Origin: Raineyella sp. W15-4
Lineage (GTDB): Bacteria > Actinomycetota > Actinomycetes > Propionibacteriales > Propionibacteriaceae
Reading direction: 5' to 3'
DNA: 64,000 bases
Assembly: GCF_033170155.1 (NCBI RefSeq)
Contig: NZ_CP137079.1
Coordinates: forward strand, 2,480,001-2,544,000
This document shows, one piece after another, positions 34,627 to 45,523 of this stretch. Within the stretch, counting starts at the first letter, position 1. The number at the start of each line of letters is the position of its first letter. A program made the translations under genes and the position numbers. A model generated the notes under the pieces. It saw only the letters and a list, made by a program, of their open reading frames with translations, ran no database searches and had not been told where the DNA came from.

Positions 34627-36356
34627 TGGCCAAGCCCACATCCGTCTCGGAACCCCGCGATCCGGGCGACGCGGCAACCACCACGCGCACCGCCTCGGCG
34701 CAGGACATCGACCTGCCCCCGGCCCTGGTCAAGCAGGGCGGGAAGGCCCGGTGGCTGGACGACCGGGCCGGCATCGCCGGGCTCGGGAAGGCCGCGTTGC
34801 GTTACGTCTTCCCGAACCACTGGTCGTTCCTGATCGGTGAGATCGCGCTGTGGAGCTTCGTGGTCCTGCTGATCACCGGCGTCTTCCTGACCCTGTGGTT
34901 CAAGCCCTCGATGGCCGAGGTCGAGTACAACGGCTCGTACCAGCTGATGCGGGGCATGATGATGTCCCAGGCGTTCGAGTCGACGATCAACATCTCGATG
35001 GACATCCGCGGCGGCCTGCTGCTGCGCCAGATGCACCACTGGGCCGCCCTGCTCTTCGTCGCGGCCGCCTTCGTCCACGCTGCCCGGGTCTTCTTCACCG
35101 GCGCATTCCGCAAGCCTCGCGAGATCCAGTGGATCCTGGGGGTGGCGCTGCTCTTCCTGGCCACCATGGGCGGCTTCTCCGGCTACTCCCTGCCGGACGA
35201 CCTGCTGTCCGGCACCGGCCTGCGGTTCGCCGACGGCCTGATGCGCTCCATCCCGCTGGTCGGCACCTGGGTCGAGTTCTTCGTCTTCAACGGCGAGTTC
35301 CCCGGCGACCTGATCGTCTCCCGGCTCTACATGGTGCACATCCTGCTGATCCCGGCGCTGATCCTGGCCCTGGTGGCCGCCCACGTGGGGCTGGTCTCCT
35401 ACTACCACCACACCCAGTACCCGGGCCCGGGCCGGACCGAGAACAACGTCGTCGGCGAGCCGGCCTTCCCGGTGTACATCGCCAAGGCCGGCGGCCTGTT
35501 CTTCCTCACCTGGGGCACGCTCGCCCTGTTCGGCGCCCTGATCACCATCAACCCGGTCTGGACGTACGGCCCGTACAATCCGGCGCAGGTCACCGCCGGC
35601 TCCCAGCCCGACTGGTACATGGGCTGGGTCGAGGGTGCGGTCCGGATCATGCCGGGCTGGGAGTCCCATTGGGGCCACACCACCTGGTCATGGAACATCT
35701 TCATCCCCGGCGTGATCCTGCTCGGTGCCTTCTTCACCCTGATGGCGCTCTGGCCGTGGATCGAGCAGTGGTACACCGGTGACACCCAGCCGCACAACCT
35801 GCTGGAGCGCCCGCAGGACAATCCGACCCGGACCGCGTTCGGCGTCGCGATCATCACCTTCATGCTGCTGCTCCAGTTCGGTGGTGCGAACGACCTGATC
35901 GCCACCCACTTCAAGCTGTCGCTCAACGCGATCTCCTGGTTCCTGCGGTTCGCGATCTTCGTCGTGCCGGTGATCGCCTTCTGGGTCACCAAACGGATCT
36001 GCCTGGGCAGGCAGAAGCACGACCAGGAACGGCTGCTGCACGGCTCGCCGTCCGGCGACATGCACCGCAATGCCGAGGGCGGCTACTACGAGGAGCACGT
36101 GCCGATCAGTCAGGAAGAGGCGTACGCCCTCACCTCGCTCGACCAGGTGCCGGCGCTCGACCGGGGTACCGACACCGATGCCCGTGGGGTCCAGCGGGAC
36201 GGCCAGCAGGTCTCCGGGGCCCGGGCCCGGGCCTCCCACTGGTGGTCCGACAGCAACCTGCCCACTCCCACCCGTGAGGAGCTCGAGGAGGCGCACGCGC
36301 ACGGCGAGGTCGAGACCTCGACGGAGCCCGAGTTGGAGGGCTCCGAGAAGCACTGA
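34623..36356 (+). CDS. qcrB: cytochrome b subunit of the bcc complex
   Basis: 577 residues, longer than mitochondrial cytochrome b because of a C-terminal cytoplasmic extension rich in acidic residues. Eight or more membrane helices are predicted. Haem-ligand His pairs sit in MHHWAALLFVAAAFVHAARV and YMVHILLIPALILALVAAH. The quinol-site region PDWYMGW is the bacterial form of PEWY. It oxidises menaquinol and is the classic target of the telacebec-type inhibitor class in mycobacteria. The start is GTG at 34623 (overlapping the qcrA stop) or ATG at 34626. Confidence 0.95.
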   Translation: MMAKPTSVSEPRDPGDAATTTRTASAQDIDLPPALVKQGGKARWLDDRAGIAGLGKAALRYVFPNHWSFLIGEIALWSFVVLLITGVFLTLWFKPSMAEVEYNGSYQLMRGMMMSQAFESTINISMDIRGGLLLRQMHHWAALLFVAAAFVHAARVFFTGAFRKPREIQWILGVALLFLATMGGFSGYSLPDDLLSGTGLRFADGLMRSIPLVGTWVEFFVFNGEFPGDLIVSRLYMVHILLIPALILALVAAHVGLVSYYHHTQYPGPGRTENNVVGEPAFPVYIAKAGGLFFLTWGTLALFGALITINPVWTYGPYNPAQVTAGSQPDWYMGWVEGAVRIMPGWESHWGHTTWSWNIFIPGVILLGAFFTLMALWPWIEQWYTGDTQPHNLLERPQDNPTRTAFGVAIITFMLLLQFGGANDLIATHFKLSLNAISWFLRFAIFVVPVIAFWVTKRICLGRQKHDQERLLHGSPSGDMHRNAEGGYYEEHVPISQEEAYALTSLDQVPALDRGTDTDARGVQRDGQQVSGARARASHWWSDSNLPTPTREELEEAHAHGEVETSTEPELEGSEKH

Positions 36357-36377
36357 TCCGTCTCGCCACGCCATCCT

Positions 36378-36410
36378 CAGGGGCCCCCGCCACAACGGCG
36401 GGGGCCCCTG
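36378..36410 (+). terminator. terminator of the ctaE-qcrCAB operon
   Basis: Perfect 14-bp stem with a five-base loop (ACAAC), 21 bp after qcrB. A C-rich, not T-rich, tail follows. Confidence 0.75.
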
Positions 36411-36413
36411 ATG

Positions 36414-37987
<1,574 letters not shown>

Positions 37988-38046
37988 CCCGGCCTGCTTC
38001 TTCCCGTCCTCCCCGGCCGCTCGTAGGACGACGAAGGGCGGGACGA

Positions 38047-38083
38047 CGAGGGGCCCGGACGGATCGACCGTCCGGGCCCCTCG
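38047..38083. terminator. bidirectional terminator between guaB1 and ctaF
   Basis: Perfect 16-bp inverted repeat around the loop ATCGA, 60 bp after the guaB1 stop. Two copies of CTGTCAGTGCAG follow directly at about 38084-38111. Confidence 0.75.
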
Positions 38084-38118
38084 CCTGTCAGTGCAGCGTC
38101 TGTCAGTGCAGTGCGTGT

Positions 38119-38146
38119 GCCGCCGGCCGGTGGGCCGGCCGGCGGC
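38119..38146 (-). terminator. terminator of the ctaC-ctaD-ctaF operon
   Basis: Perfect 12-bp GC stem (GCCGCCGGCCGG and complement) with a four-base loop, 10 bp beyond the ctaF stop on the minus strand. Confidence 0.65.
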
Positions 38147-38155
38147 GGGCGTACG

Positions 38156-38569
38156 TCAGTGGGCGTAGTCCCCACGGTAGAACTGCAGCGACCAGCCGGC
38201 CACCGCCCACACGCCGATGCCGGCGGCGATGATGGTGATCCAGTAGCCGAAGATCCAGCCGATGAAGATCAGCGCCACCACCAGGGCGCACCAGAAGGGC
38301 CAGATGCTCGCCGGGGCGAAGAAGCCGACCGGGCCGGCACCCTCGGCCATGGTGGCGTCCGCCCGGTCCTCGGGCCGGGCATCCATCCGCCGGCCGGTGA
38401 TCGCGATGTACCCCCCGATCATCACCGTGAAGAGGAAGGTCAGGATCAGCACGACGGTGCCGATGATCTCGACATAGCCCTCGGTCCGCATCGTGGCGAA
38501 CGCGTACACCGGAGCCATGATGCCCAGGTAGATCGCGATCCCCCAGAACACCCACTGTTCGGCCTTCAC
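38156..38569 (-). CDS. ctaF: cytochrome c oxidase subunit IV, actinobacterial type
   Basis: 137 residues with four membrane helices, matching the small actinobacterial subunit IV that stabilises the aa3 oxidase. The segment [20 protein letters not shown] is typical. The ATG overlaps the ctaD stop by four bases (ATGA), so it is translated with subunit I. Confidence 0.92.
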   Translation of the reverse strand: MKAEQWVFWGIAIYLGIMAPVYAFATMRTEGYVEIIGTVVLILTFLFTVMIGGYIAITGRRMDARPEDRADATMAEGAGPVGFFAPASIWPFWCALVVALIFIGWIFGYWITIIAAGIGVWAVAGWSLQFYRGDYAH

Positions 38570-40269
38570 TTGGTGACCTCCTTGGTCGCGACGGGCTCGT
38601 CATCCAGGCTGTGACCGTGGACGGCGCGAGCGATCTCGGGGTAGTGCAGGTCGAAGGCCGGCGCCTCGGAACGGATCTTCGGCAGCGAGGTGAAGTTGAA
38701 CGCCGGCGGCGGGCACGAGGTGGCCCACTCCAGCGAGCGAGCCCAGCCCCATGGGTCGTCGACCTGGACCCGCGGGTTGTTGCGGGAGATCCACAGGTTC
38801 CAGATGAAGGCCAGCAGCGAGATGCCGGTGATGAAGGCACCCACGGTGGAGATCTGGTTCAGCGTGGTGAAGTGGTCGGTGACCAGGTAGTCCGCGTAGC
38901 GCCGCGGCATGCCCTCGATGCCCAGCCAGTGCTGCACCAGGAACGTGGTGTGGAAGCCGATGAAGGTGAGCCAGAAGTGGATCTTGCCCCAGGTCTCGTT
39001 CAGCATCCGACCGAAGAACTTCGGCCACCAGAAGTAGAGGCCGCCGAAGAAGGTGAACACGACGGTGCCGAACAGGGTGTAGTGGAAGTGCGCCACCACG
39101 AAGTAGGAGTCCTGCATCTGGAAGTCCAGCGGCGGGGAGGCCAGCATGATGCCGGTCAGGCCGCCGAAGAGGAACGTCGTGATGAAGCCGACGACCCACA
39201 GCATCGGGGTGTCGAGCGAGATCGAGCCGCCCCACATGGTGCCCAACCAGTTGAAGAACTTCACCCCGGTCGGCACGCCGATCAGGTAGGTCATGAAGGA
39301 GAAGAAGGGCAGGCTGACCGCCCCGGTGGTGAACATGTGGTGCGCCCACACGGTGAAGGACAGACCGCCGATGGCGATGGTGGCGATGACCAGACCGACG
39401 TACCCGAAGAGCGGCTTGCGGCTGAACACCGGCACGATCTCGGAGGTGATGCCGAAGAACGGCAGTGCCAAGACGTACACCTCGGGGTGGCCGAAGAACC
39501 AGAACAGGTGCTGCCACAACAAGGGGCCGCCGTTGGCGGCGTCGAGGATCTGCGTCCCGAGCGTACGGTCCGCGAAGAGCACCATCAGGCCGGCGGCCAG
39601 CACCGGGAAGGTGACCAGCACCAGGATGCCGGTGACCAGGATGGTCCAGGTGAAGATGGGCATCCGGAACATCGTCATCCCCGGCGCCCGCAGGGTGATG
39701 ATCGTGGTGACGAAGTTGACCGACCCCATGATCGAGGACAGGCCCAGCAGGTAGAGGCCGGCCGTCCACAGGTCACCGCCGGCGCCCGGGGTGTTGATCG
39801 AGTTCGACAGCGGAGCGTACGCGAACCAGCCGAAGCTCGCCGCCCCCTCCGGGGTGAAGAAGCCCAGGCAGGCGGTCACCGAGCCGAAGACGTACAGCCA
39901 GTAGGAGAACGAGTTCAGCCGCGGGAAGGCGACGTCCGGGGCACCGATCTGCAGCGGCATCAGCGCGTTGGCGAAGCCGGCGAAGGCCGGCGTCGCGAAC
40001 ATCAGCAGCATGATCGTGCCGTGCATGGTGAAGAACTGGTTGTAGGTCTCGTAGTTCAGGTACTGCAGACCCGGGTTGGCCAGCTCGGCCCGCATGAACA
40101 GGGCAAGGACACCGCCGACGGCGAAGAAGAACAGCGCCGTCATCAGGTACATGTGGCCGAGCAGCTTGTGGTCGGTGGTGGTGAGCCACTCCATGATCCG
40201 CGCGCCGGCTGAGACGGCAGGCTTCTCACGGGTCTCGGACGTCGTGGCGACGCGTGCGAGTGTCGTCAT
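38566..40269 (-). CDS. ctaD: cytochrome c oxidase subunit I
   Basis: 567 residues with twelve membrane helices. The catalytic core is recognisable: the His-containing HGTIMLLMF segment ligates haem a, [14 protein letters not shown] carries the CuB His and the cross-linked Tyr, and VAHFHYTL holds the haem a3 region His. It reduces oxygen to water and pumps protons. The ATG at 40269 begins a hydrophilic N-terminus; the longer frame to 40440 overlaps ctaC and is rejected. The ctaC stop lies two bases upstream. Confidence 0.96.
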   Translation of the reverse strand: MTTLARVATTSETREKPAVSAGARIMEWLTTTDHKLLGHMYLMTALFFFAVGGVLALFMRAELANPGLQYLNYETYNQFFTMHGTIMLLMFATPAFAGFANALMPLQIGAPDVAFPRLNSFSYWLYVFGSVTACLGFFTPEGAASFGWFAYAPLSNSINTPGAGGDLWTAGLYLLGLSSIMGSVNFVTTIITLRAPGMTMFRMPIFTWTILVTGILVLVTFPVLAAGLMVLFADRTLGTQILDAANGGPLLWQHLFWFFGHPEVYVLALPFFGITSEIVPVFSRKPLFGYVGLVIATIAIGGLSFTVWAHHMFTTGAVSLPFFSFMTYLIGVPTGVKFFNWLGTMWGGSISLDTPMLWVVGFITTFLFGGLTGIMLASPPLDFQMQDSYFVVAHFHYTLFGTVVFTFFGGLYFWWPKFFGRMLNETWGKIHFWLTFIGFHTTFLVQHWLGIEGMPRRYADYLVTDHFTTLNQISTVGAFITGISLLAFIWNLWISRNNPRVQVDDPWGWARSLEWATSCPPPAFNFTSLPKIRSEAPAFDLHYPEIARAVHGHSLDDEPVATKEVTK

Positions 40270-40271
40270 CG

Positions 40272-41123
40272 TCAGTTGCCCTCCTTCTGGAGCTGGGGGT
40301 TGGCCTGCAGCGGACCGTAGAACGTGCCGGTGCGTCCCTGCGCCTGGAGCCCCTTGAGATAGGCGTTGTACTGCTCGACCGGCACGATGTTGACGTTGAA
40401 GATCATCGCGGAGTGGTAGGTGCCGCAGAGCTCTGCGCACTTACCGGCGTACGTCCCGACCTTGGTGGGGGTGACGTCGAACGAGTTCGACCGCCCCGGG
40501 ATCACGTCGAGCTTGTAGTAGAAGGCCGGGATCCAGAAGGAGTGGATCACGTCGGGCGAGTAGAGGTTGAACCGGACCGGCTCGTTCACCGGCAGCACCA
40601 GCGTGGGCGGCGACTCGATGGTGCCGATCGCGTTGACGTCCGCACCGACCGCGGGGTTCTTCTGCTCGATGTAGTTGAACGCCCAGGACCACTTGAAGCC
40701 GACCACGTCGATCTGGTGGACCTTGGTGGAGTCCGCCTTCGCCTGGACCAGGTTCTGGGTCTTCACCGTGTAGAAGAAGAGCGTGCAGACGATGATGATC
40801 GGCACCAGGGTGTAGACGAACTCCAGCGGCAGGTTGTAGCGGACCTGACGCGGCACCTCCTGCGGGTCGCGCCGCCGGAAGCGGATCAGGCTGTAGATCA
40901 GGATCGCCAGCACGAGGCCACCGACCATGAAAGCGGCGATCCAGGAGCCCACGTACATCTGGCCCATGGCGGGAGCACGATCGCTCGCAGCCTCGGGCAG
41001 ACCCAAGTTCCGGCCCTGACCAGCCCCCTGCTGCACGTCGCCGCACCCGGCCAGCAGCATCGCCAGCCCCGAGGCACCGAGGGCAGCCCACGTTCGTGGC
41101 CGCCGCCATCCCTTCAGACCCAC
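40272..41123 (-). CDS. ctaC: cytochrome c oxidase subunit II (lipoprotein)
   Basis: 283 residues. A lipobox LLAGC ends the signal peptide at about residue 27, so the mature protein is probably lipidated. Two membrane helices follow (about 60-82 and 110-130). The outer domain carries the CuA site [14 protein letters not shown] near residue 228. It accepts electrons from the dihaem QcrC in the bcc-aa3 supercomplex. A GTG start has GAAGG upstream. It is the first gene of the ctaC-ctaD-ctaF operon, with a 274-bp upstream gap that holds terminators of the facing gene. Confidence 0.95.
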   Translation of the reverse strand: MGLKGWRRPRTWAALGASGLAMLLAGCGDVQQGAGQGRNLGLPEAASDRAPAMGQMYVGSWIAAFMVGGLVLAILIYSLIRFRRRDPQEVPRQVRYNLPLEFVYTLVPIIIVCTLFFYTVKTQNLVQAKADSTKVHQIDVVGFKWSWAFNYIEQKNPAVGADVNAIGTIESPPTLVLPVNEPVRFNLYSPDVIHSFWIPAFYYKLDVIPGRSNSFDVTPTKVGTYAGKCAELCGTYHSAMIFNVNIVPVEQYNAYLKGLQAQGRTGTFYGPLQANPQLQKEGN

Positions 41124-41320
41124 GTCACACCCTTCCGATCACACACAGGCGGCAGGGCGCAACCCTGCTGCCACTTTCGGTCTGTCCCACAGTAACCGAG
41201 TCGGGCATCGGCGGCTGGCGCCGATACTCACTCGTAATGGGTCCCGATCACCGTACCCCTCAGGAGTGACGTGAATCACTGTCAATGACGGGGAATACCG
41301 CCGGACTGTGACTTGGACGA

Positions 41321-41354
41321 CGCGGGGCCCCGTCCAGAAGGACGGGGCCCCGCG
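41321..41354. terminator. long hairpin between the ctaC and erpA-like genes
   Basis: Perfect 15-bp stem with the four-base loop AGAA. It stands downstream of the erpA-like gene on the minus strand. Confidence 0.7.
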
Positions 41355-41356
41355 TA

Positions 41357-41385
41357 CGGTACGTGCCGGGATCCGGCACGTACCG
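41357..41385. terminator. second hairpin next to the previous one
   Basis: Perfect 13-bp stem CGGTACGTGCCGG and complement with loop GAT, two bases from the first hairpin and 12 bp from the erpA-like stop. It makes a tandem terminator. Confidence 0.65.
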
Positions 41386-41397
41386 GAATGGCCTGGA

Positions 41398-41751
41398 TCA
41401 GTGGAAGCTGTCGCCGCAGGCGCAGGAACTCTGCGCGTTCGGGTTGTCGATGGTGAAGCCCTGCTGCTCGATGGTGTCCATGAAGTCGATGGTGGCGCCG
41501 CTCAGGTACGGGGCGCTCATCCGGTCGGTCACCACATTGACGCCGTCATAGCTGTTGACGATGTCGCCCTCGAGCTCGCGTTCGTCGAAGAACAGCTGGT
41601 AGCGCAGGCCGGAACAGCCGCCCGGCTGCACGGCGATCCGCAGGGCGAGGTCGTCGCGGCCCTCGCTCGCCAGCAGGGACTTCACCTTGGCGGCGGCCTC
41701 GGTGGTCAGGATGACGCCCTGCTGGGTCAGGGTCTCGTTCTGCACGGTCAT
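41398..41751 (-). CDS. erpA: HesB/IscA-type iron-sulfur cluster insertion protein
   Basis: 117-residue A-type carrier. The three conserved Cys occur as GGCSGLRY near residue 50 and SCACGDSF at the C-terminus. It hands Fe-S clusters to target enzymes. Nearby clients could include the Rieske protein and LipA, though this is only context. The ATG at 41751 starts MTVQNET; a 203-residue frame upstream is unsupported. By position it equals Rv2204c. Confidence 0.92.
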   Translation of the reverse strand: MTVQNETLTQQGVILTTEAAAKVKSLLASEGRDDLALRIAVQPGGCSGLRYQLFFDERELEGDIVNSYDGVNVVTDRMSAPYLSGATIDFMDTIEQQGFTIDNPNAQSSCACGDSFH

Positions 41752-41881
41752 ATCGCTTCTCCTCCGGCTCCCCGCGCCGCGGTCGTGACGATCACGGGGC
41801 TGGCCGTCATCGGTGGTGCTTCCGGTGTCGTGTGTGCGTCCGGTGTGGTGACGAAATCTGGTTGACAGAGCAACCGGGATC

Positions 41882-41915
41882 AGTCTAGGCCGAGCTGCCG
41901 GGGGTTCCAACCCCC
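41882..41915 (-). promoter_or_regulatory. promoter of the erpA-like gene with palindrome over the -35 region
   Basis: Minus-strand -10 box TAGACT at 41882-41887. A perfect palindrome, GGGGGTT-CC-AACCCCC, at 41900-41915 covers the expected -35 position. It may be an operator or just part of the core promoter. Confidence 0.4.
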
Positions 41916-41962
41916 CGATGTCCGGGCGGGCCGACAGGTCGTCCGGAAGGACGCGCGGGAGG

Positions 41963-43153
41963 TCAGCCGCCGGCCCAGGTGCGGGCCACCCGCCGACCCA
42001 TCTCCTCAAGGTCGGCCCGGTCCACGCTCACCGTCTCCCCCGGCACCCCGGCATGGACGGCGTAGGCCGCGTCGAGGCCGTACGCCCGCATCTCGCGGGA
42101 AGAGATGGTCACATACCCGGCGACCGCGATCACCGGCCGCATCGCCCGTCCGGCCAGGCCGACGACAGTCTCGACCGTCTCTCCGCCGCGATGGGCGAAG
42201 TCGTACGCCCCGCTGCCGGTGACGACGACATCGGCCGCAGCGAGGGTCTCCTCGAGCCCGGTCAGCTCGGCGAGCCAGGCCGGACCGGTGCTGACGCTGG
42301 CCCCGAGCGCGGCCAGGGCGTACGCCACGCCGCCGCAAGCTCCCAGGCCGGCGGCGTCGGCCCGCCCCGGGGAGGCCAGTCCGGCCAGTCGCTGCAACGT
42401 GGCGTCGGCCGCCAGGAGGTCCGCCGGGTCCCAGGGCAGGCCCTGCTCGCGCAGGGCCACCCCGTGCAGGGAGGCGATCCCTCGGAGGCCGAACAGCGGC
42501 CGGTCGGCCTGATCGGCCGGGACGACCGCGACGAGCTGCTCGATCCCGGCCAGCGCATCCCGGGGCGCGGTCAGGTCGAGGGCGGTGATCCCGGTGAGGC
42601 CGGCGATCCCTCGATCGAGCGGGACATCGGCGGTCGCCCCGAGGGCACCGAGCAGCCCCGCGCCGCCGTCCCGGGCGCCGCCACCGGCGAGATCGACGAC
42701 GAGGTGGCGGACGTCCGTCCGCCCGGTCAGGGCCCGGGCGATCGCCTCGCCCCAGGCCCAGGAGCTGGCGTCCCGGCTGGGATCGGCACCCGGCAGCGCG
42801 GCCCGAGGTGCCGCGTCGACGCCGACCAGGAGGGTCTCCGGGCCGGCCACTTCGAGCAGCAGGGTGCTCTCGGTCGAGACCGGGTCGACAGCCGGGGACG
42901 GGACCGCCGACGCGACCGAGACCGGGGCCTGCGCCAGCGCGGCGTACGCATCCAGCAGGCCGGCGCCCGAGGCTCCGAACGGCACCACCACCAGCTCGTC
43001 GTCCGGCCGCCGGGATCGCCACCCGGTGGCCAACGCGGTCCCGGCCTCGGCCGCGGACAGTCCCCCGATCCGGTCGGGGACGAACGCGACCCGCAGCGGA
43101 CGGCCACGGCCCGCGGTGGGACCGATCGGGTCGCCCGCGGCGGGATCAGTCAG
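41963..43153 (-). CDS. glycerate 2-kinase family protein, no ordinary start codon
   Basis: Glycerate kinase type 1 fold, phosphorylating glycerate for entry into glycolysis. Homology begins at RVAFVPDRIGGLSAAEAG, and GGGARDGGAGLLGALGA and GACGGVAYALAALGA match family motifs. The TGEGxxDxQT region is diverged to TGSGAYDFAHRGGE. No ATG or GTG lies between the upstream in-frame stop and the conserved N-terminus. The only ordinary alternative, TTG at 43033, would remove the first strand. A CTG at 43153 with AAGGG seven bases upstream (396 residues), or one at 43096 (377 residues), would keep it. It overlaps the pspAA stop. By position it equals Rv2205c. Confidence 0.7.
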   Translation of the reverse strand: MTDPAAGDPIGPTAGRGRPLRVAFVPDRIGGLSAAEAGTALATGWRSRRPDDELVVVPFGASGAGLLDAYAALAQAPVSVASAVPSPAVDPVSTESTLLLEVAGPETLLVGVDAAPRAALPGADPSRDASSWAWGEAIARALTGRTDVRHLVVDLAGGGARDGGAGLLGALGATADVPLDRGIAGLTGITALDLTAPRDALAGIEQLVAVVPADQADRPLFGLRGIASLHGVALREQGLPWDPADLLAADATLQRLAGLASPGRADAAGLGACGGVAYALAALGASVSTGPAWLAELTGLEETLAAADVVVTGSGAYDFAHRGGETVETVVGLAGRAMRPVIAVAGYVTISSREMRAYGLDAAYAVHAGVPGETVSVDRADLEEMGRRVARTWAGG

Positions 43154-43430
43154 GGATCAGCCCTTCTTCACTGTCGCTGAGCCAGGCACGGACGTCGGCC
43201 AGGGTGGCGTCGGCGTCGGGCAGGATCAGGTCGGAATCGGCCAGCTCATCGTCCGGCACCCGCTCCCCCCTGGTCCGGATGTCCTCGAGCAGGGCCTGCA
43301 GCACCGCGGTCAGGGCAGCCTGGTCGCCACCGTTGACCGCCTGCTCGACGTCGTCGTCGAACGAGTTGAGCGAGGCCAGGGCCTGCTCGGTGAGGCGGAA
43401 CTGGCCTTCGTTCAGGATCCGGACGATCAC
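43146..43430 (-). CDS. pspAA: PspA-associated protein PspAA
   Basis: 94-residue small acidic protein beginning VIVRILNEGQFRL and ending in EEGLIPD, the pattern of PspAA proteins that accompany PspA in actinobacteria. It probably works with PspA in membrane stress. The GTG start overlaps the pspA stop by four bases (GTGA), so translation is coupled; the longer frame to 43541 lies inside pspA and is rejected. Confidence 0.85.
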   Translation of the reverse strand: MIVRILNEGQFRLTEQALASLNSFDDDVEQAVNGGDQAALTAVLQALLEDIRTRGERVPDDELADSDLILPDADATLADVRAWLSDSEEGLIPD

Positions 43431-44446
43431 TGCTGCTCCTCTTGCCGCGGCGGATTCGGGGAGGCGGGGGTGGGCTGGCCGAAAGGCTGGCTCTGGACCG
43501 GCAGTGTGCTGTCGGGCACCTGCTGGGCGCGTACGGTCCACTGCTGCTCCGGGGCGGGGACCTGCTGGACCTGCTCGGTCTGCGGGGGGACCTGCGGGGC
43601 CGGCGGCCGCACCTGCTCGGCCGGGGACGGTGCCTGCTGGGCCGGCGGCGGCACCTGCTGCGCCTGCCCCGGAGGAAGCTGCTGCGGCTGACCGGGCCGG
43701 ACGCCCTGCCCGATGGCCTGCTGGGCCGACGCCGGGGCGCCCCCCAGGGCGAGCTGCTGCTTCATCGCGGCCAGTTCGTTCTCCACCTGCGAGCTGGAGG
43801 CGAGCTGGTCGAGCTCTCGGGTGAGGTCGTCCTGCGCAGAGCCGGTGACGTCGTCCAGTGCACCGGAGGCGAGGAGTTCGTCGACCGCACCGGCCCGGGC
43901 CTGCATCTGCAGGGTCTTGTCCTCGGCGCGCTGGATGGCGAGGCCGACGTCACCCATCTCCTCCCCGATCCCGGAGAACGCCTCACTGATCCGGGTCTGC
44001 GCCTCGGCAGCAGAGTAGGTGGCCTTGATGGTCTCCTTCTTGGTCCGGAAGGCATCGACCTTGGCCTGCAGCCGCTGGGAGGCCCGGACGAGCTTCTCCT
44101 CCTCCTCCTGCAACTGGGCGTGCTGGGCCTGCAGGTCGGCGAGCTGGGAGGTCAGTCCGGACTTGCGGGTCAGTGCCTCGCGGGCGAGGTCCTCCCGCCC
44201 GATCTCCAGCGCCCGACGCGCCTGCTGGTCGAGCTTGTCGACCTGCTGGCCGAGCTGGTTGGCCTGCAGTTCGATGCGCTTCCGGCTGGTCGCCACGTCG
44301 GCGACGCCCCGGCGGACCTTGCGGAGCAGCTCGAGCTGACGCTCGTAGGAGTAGTCGAGGGTCTCGCGAGGGTCTTCCATCCGATCCAGGGCCTTGTTGG
44401 CCTTGGTGTTGAAGATCGTCGAGATTCTCTGGAAGATGCCACTCAT
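43427..44446 (-). CDS. pspA: phage-shock protein A (PspA/IM30 family)
   Basis: 339 residues. The first 225 form the long coiled-coil PspA/Vipp1 domain, starting MSGIFQRISTIFNTKANKAL with an amphipathic membrane-binding helix. The remaining 110 residues are a Pro/Gln-rich low-complexity tail, not part of the usual 220-residue core. PspA assembles on stressed membranes and maintains their integrity. It is followed by pspAA and the glycerate kinase gene in one run. Upstream is a 293-bp divergent gap with no other gene. Confidence 0.9.
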   Translation of the reverse strand: MSGIFQRISTIFNTKANKALDRMEDPRETLDYSYERQLELLRKVRRGVADVATSRKRIELQANQLGQQVDKLDQQARRALEIGREDLAREALTRKSGLTSQLADLQAQHAQLQEEEEKLVRASQRLQAKVDAFRTKKETIKATYSAAEAQTRISEAFSGIGEEMGDVGLAIQRAEDKTLQMQARAGAVDELLASGALDDVTGSAQDDLTRELDQLASSSQVENELAAMKQQLALGGAPASAQQAIGQGVRPGQPQQLPPGQAQQVPPPAQQAPSPAEQVRPPAPQVPPQTEQVQQVPAPEQQWTVRAQQVPDSTLPVQSQPFGQPTPASPNPPRQEEQQ

Positions 44447-44683
44447 AGACGGTCCCTGGTCCTTCCGTTGGGCACTCGGGTCGTGCGTACGCCGTCCAGC
44501 CTAGGGGCTCCGGTGTCGGGACACGAGTCCCCGGACCCTGGTTAGGGGCCCAGAGGGTGAGGTCCCTGAGGGATCGGTCGCCGGGTGTCCCTCGGCATCG
44601 GCACTGGTCTGACTACGACCCTCCGTGGCCGTCCCGCTACTCTTGAGGACGGACCATCCACCGACGGTGGCGGGGCCGGGGCA

Positions 44684-44708
44684 GGACGTACGTCAGTCGC
44701 GTACGTCC
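44684..44708. promoter_or_regulatory. inverted repeat GGACGTACG-N7-CGTACGTCC
   Basis: Perfect nine-base arms, 31 bp upstream of the DUF3043 gene, in the divergent gap. The spacing suits an operator for a dimeric regulator; a hairpin in the leader is the alternative. Confidence 0.45.
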
Positions 44709-44739
44709 GAGGTGCGCAGGACGGACGAGAAGGGCCGAC

Positions 44740-45312
44740 GTGGGACTGTTCAGCAAGAAGGACGACTCCGCCAAGAGGGACGCCGGGCAGAGTGCACCGG
44801 TGGTCCCGGAGGTCCCCACCGCACATCGCAAGAAGGAGGGCCCCACCCCCACCCGCAAGGAGGCGGAGGCCGCCCGTCGCGCCCGGGTCAACCCCTCCCT
44901 GACGAAGAAGGAACGCCGCCGGCGGGATGCCGACGCCGATCGCCGGGCCCGCCAGGAGGAGATGCGCAAGCGCGATTCCGATGTCGGGCGCACCCTGATG
45001 CGGGACGTGGTCGACTCCCGGTTCCGGCTGGGTGAGGTCGTCATGCCTCTGCTGCTGGTCACCCTGGCGACCAGCCTCCTCGTCGGCAAGAACCCGCAGC
45101 TGGCCAACTACGTGATGGCCGCCTTCTATCTGATCGTGCTGGCGGTGCTGGTCGACATCACCTTCATGTGGCGCCGATTCACCAAGCTCCTCGACGAGCG
45201 CCACCCCGGGCACCCGAAGCGGGGCCTGTTCATGTACGGGATGAACCGCTGTCTCCAGATCCGTCGCTGGCGGATCCCCGCCCCCCGCGTCAACCGCGGC
45301 GACAAGATCTGA
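44740..45312 (+). CDS. DUF3043 membrane protein
   Basis: 190 residues. A highly basic N-terminal half (KKEGPTPTRKEAEAARRAR and KKERRRRDADADRRARQEE) is followed by two membrane helices (about 103-120 and 125-145) and a basic tail. This is the actinobacterial DUF3043 family, of unknown function, found beside pspA, pepA and the qcr-cta cluster. It starts at a GTG. The small 67-residue gene follows seven bases after its stop. Confidence 0.85.
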   Translation: MGLFSKKDDSAKRDAGQSAPVVPEVPTAHRKKEGPTPTRKEAEAARRARVNPSLTKKERRRRDADADRRARQEEMRKRDSDVGRTLMRDVVDSRFRLGEVVMPLLLVTLATSLLVGKNPQLANYVMAAFYLIVLAVLVDITFMWRRFTKLLDERHPGHPKRGLFMYGMNRCLQIRRWRIPAPRVNRGDKI

Positions 45313-45319
45313 GCTGACC

Positions 45320-45523
45320 ATGGCCTTCACCTGGACGACCGACCCGACCCTCGACGCCGACACCACCGCCACCCTCGGGCTCGACACCCCCTTCCCCACC
45401 CAGGCGGCGGCGGAGGCGTGGTTCTCCGAACACTGGACCGATCTGGACGAGGCCGGCGTCGAGTCCGTCACCCTGCTCGACGGGGAGACCGTCGTGTACG
45501 GGCCGATGGCCCTCAGCGCCTGA
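45320..45523 (+). CDS. small acidic protein, unknown function
   Basis: 67 residues, acidic, with no membrane segment or signal. Features include AAEAWFSEHW in the middle and a C-terminal ESVTLLDGETVVYGPMAL strand pair. It starts seven bases after the DUF3043 stop, probably in the same transcript. I recognise no function. Coding is supported by its ATG, its position and a composition like its neighbours'. Confidence 0.65.
   Translation: MAFTWTTDPTLDADTTATLGLDTPFPTQAAAEAWFSEHWTDLDEAGVESVTLLDGETVVYGPMALSA

Noticed and set aside
38084-38111. CTGTCAGTGCAG tandem copies as a regulatory direct repeat
   Set aside because: They lie between two terminators of convergent genes, where no promoter is expected. 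More likely leftover of a local slip.
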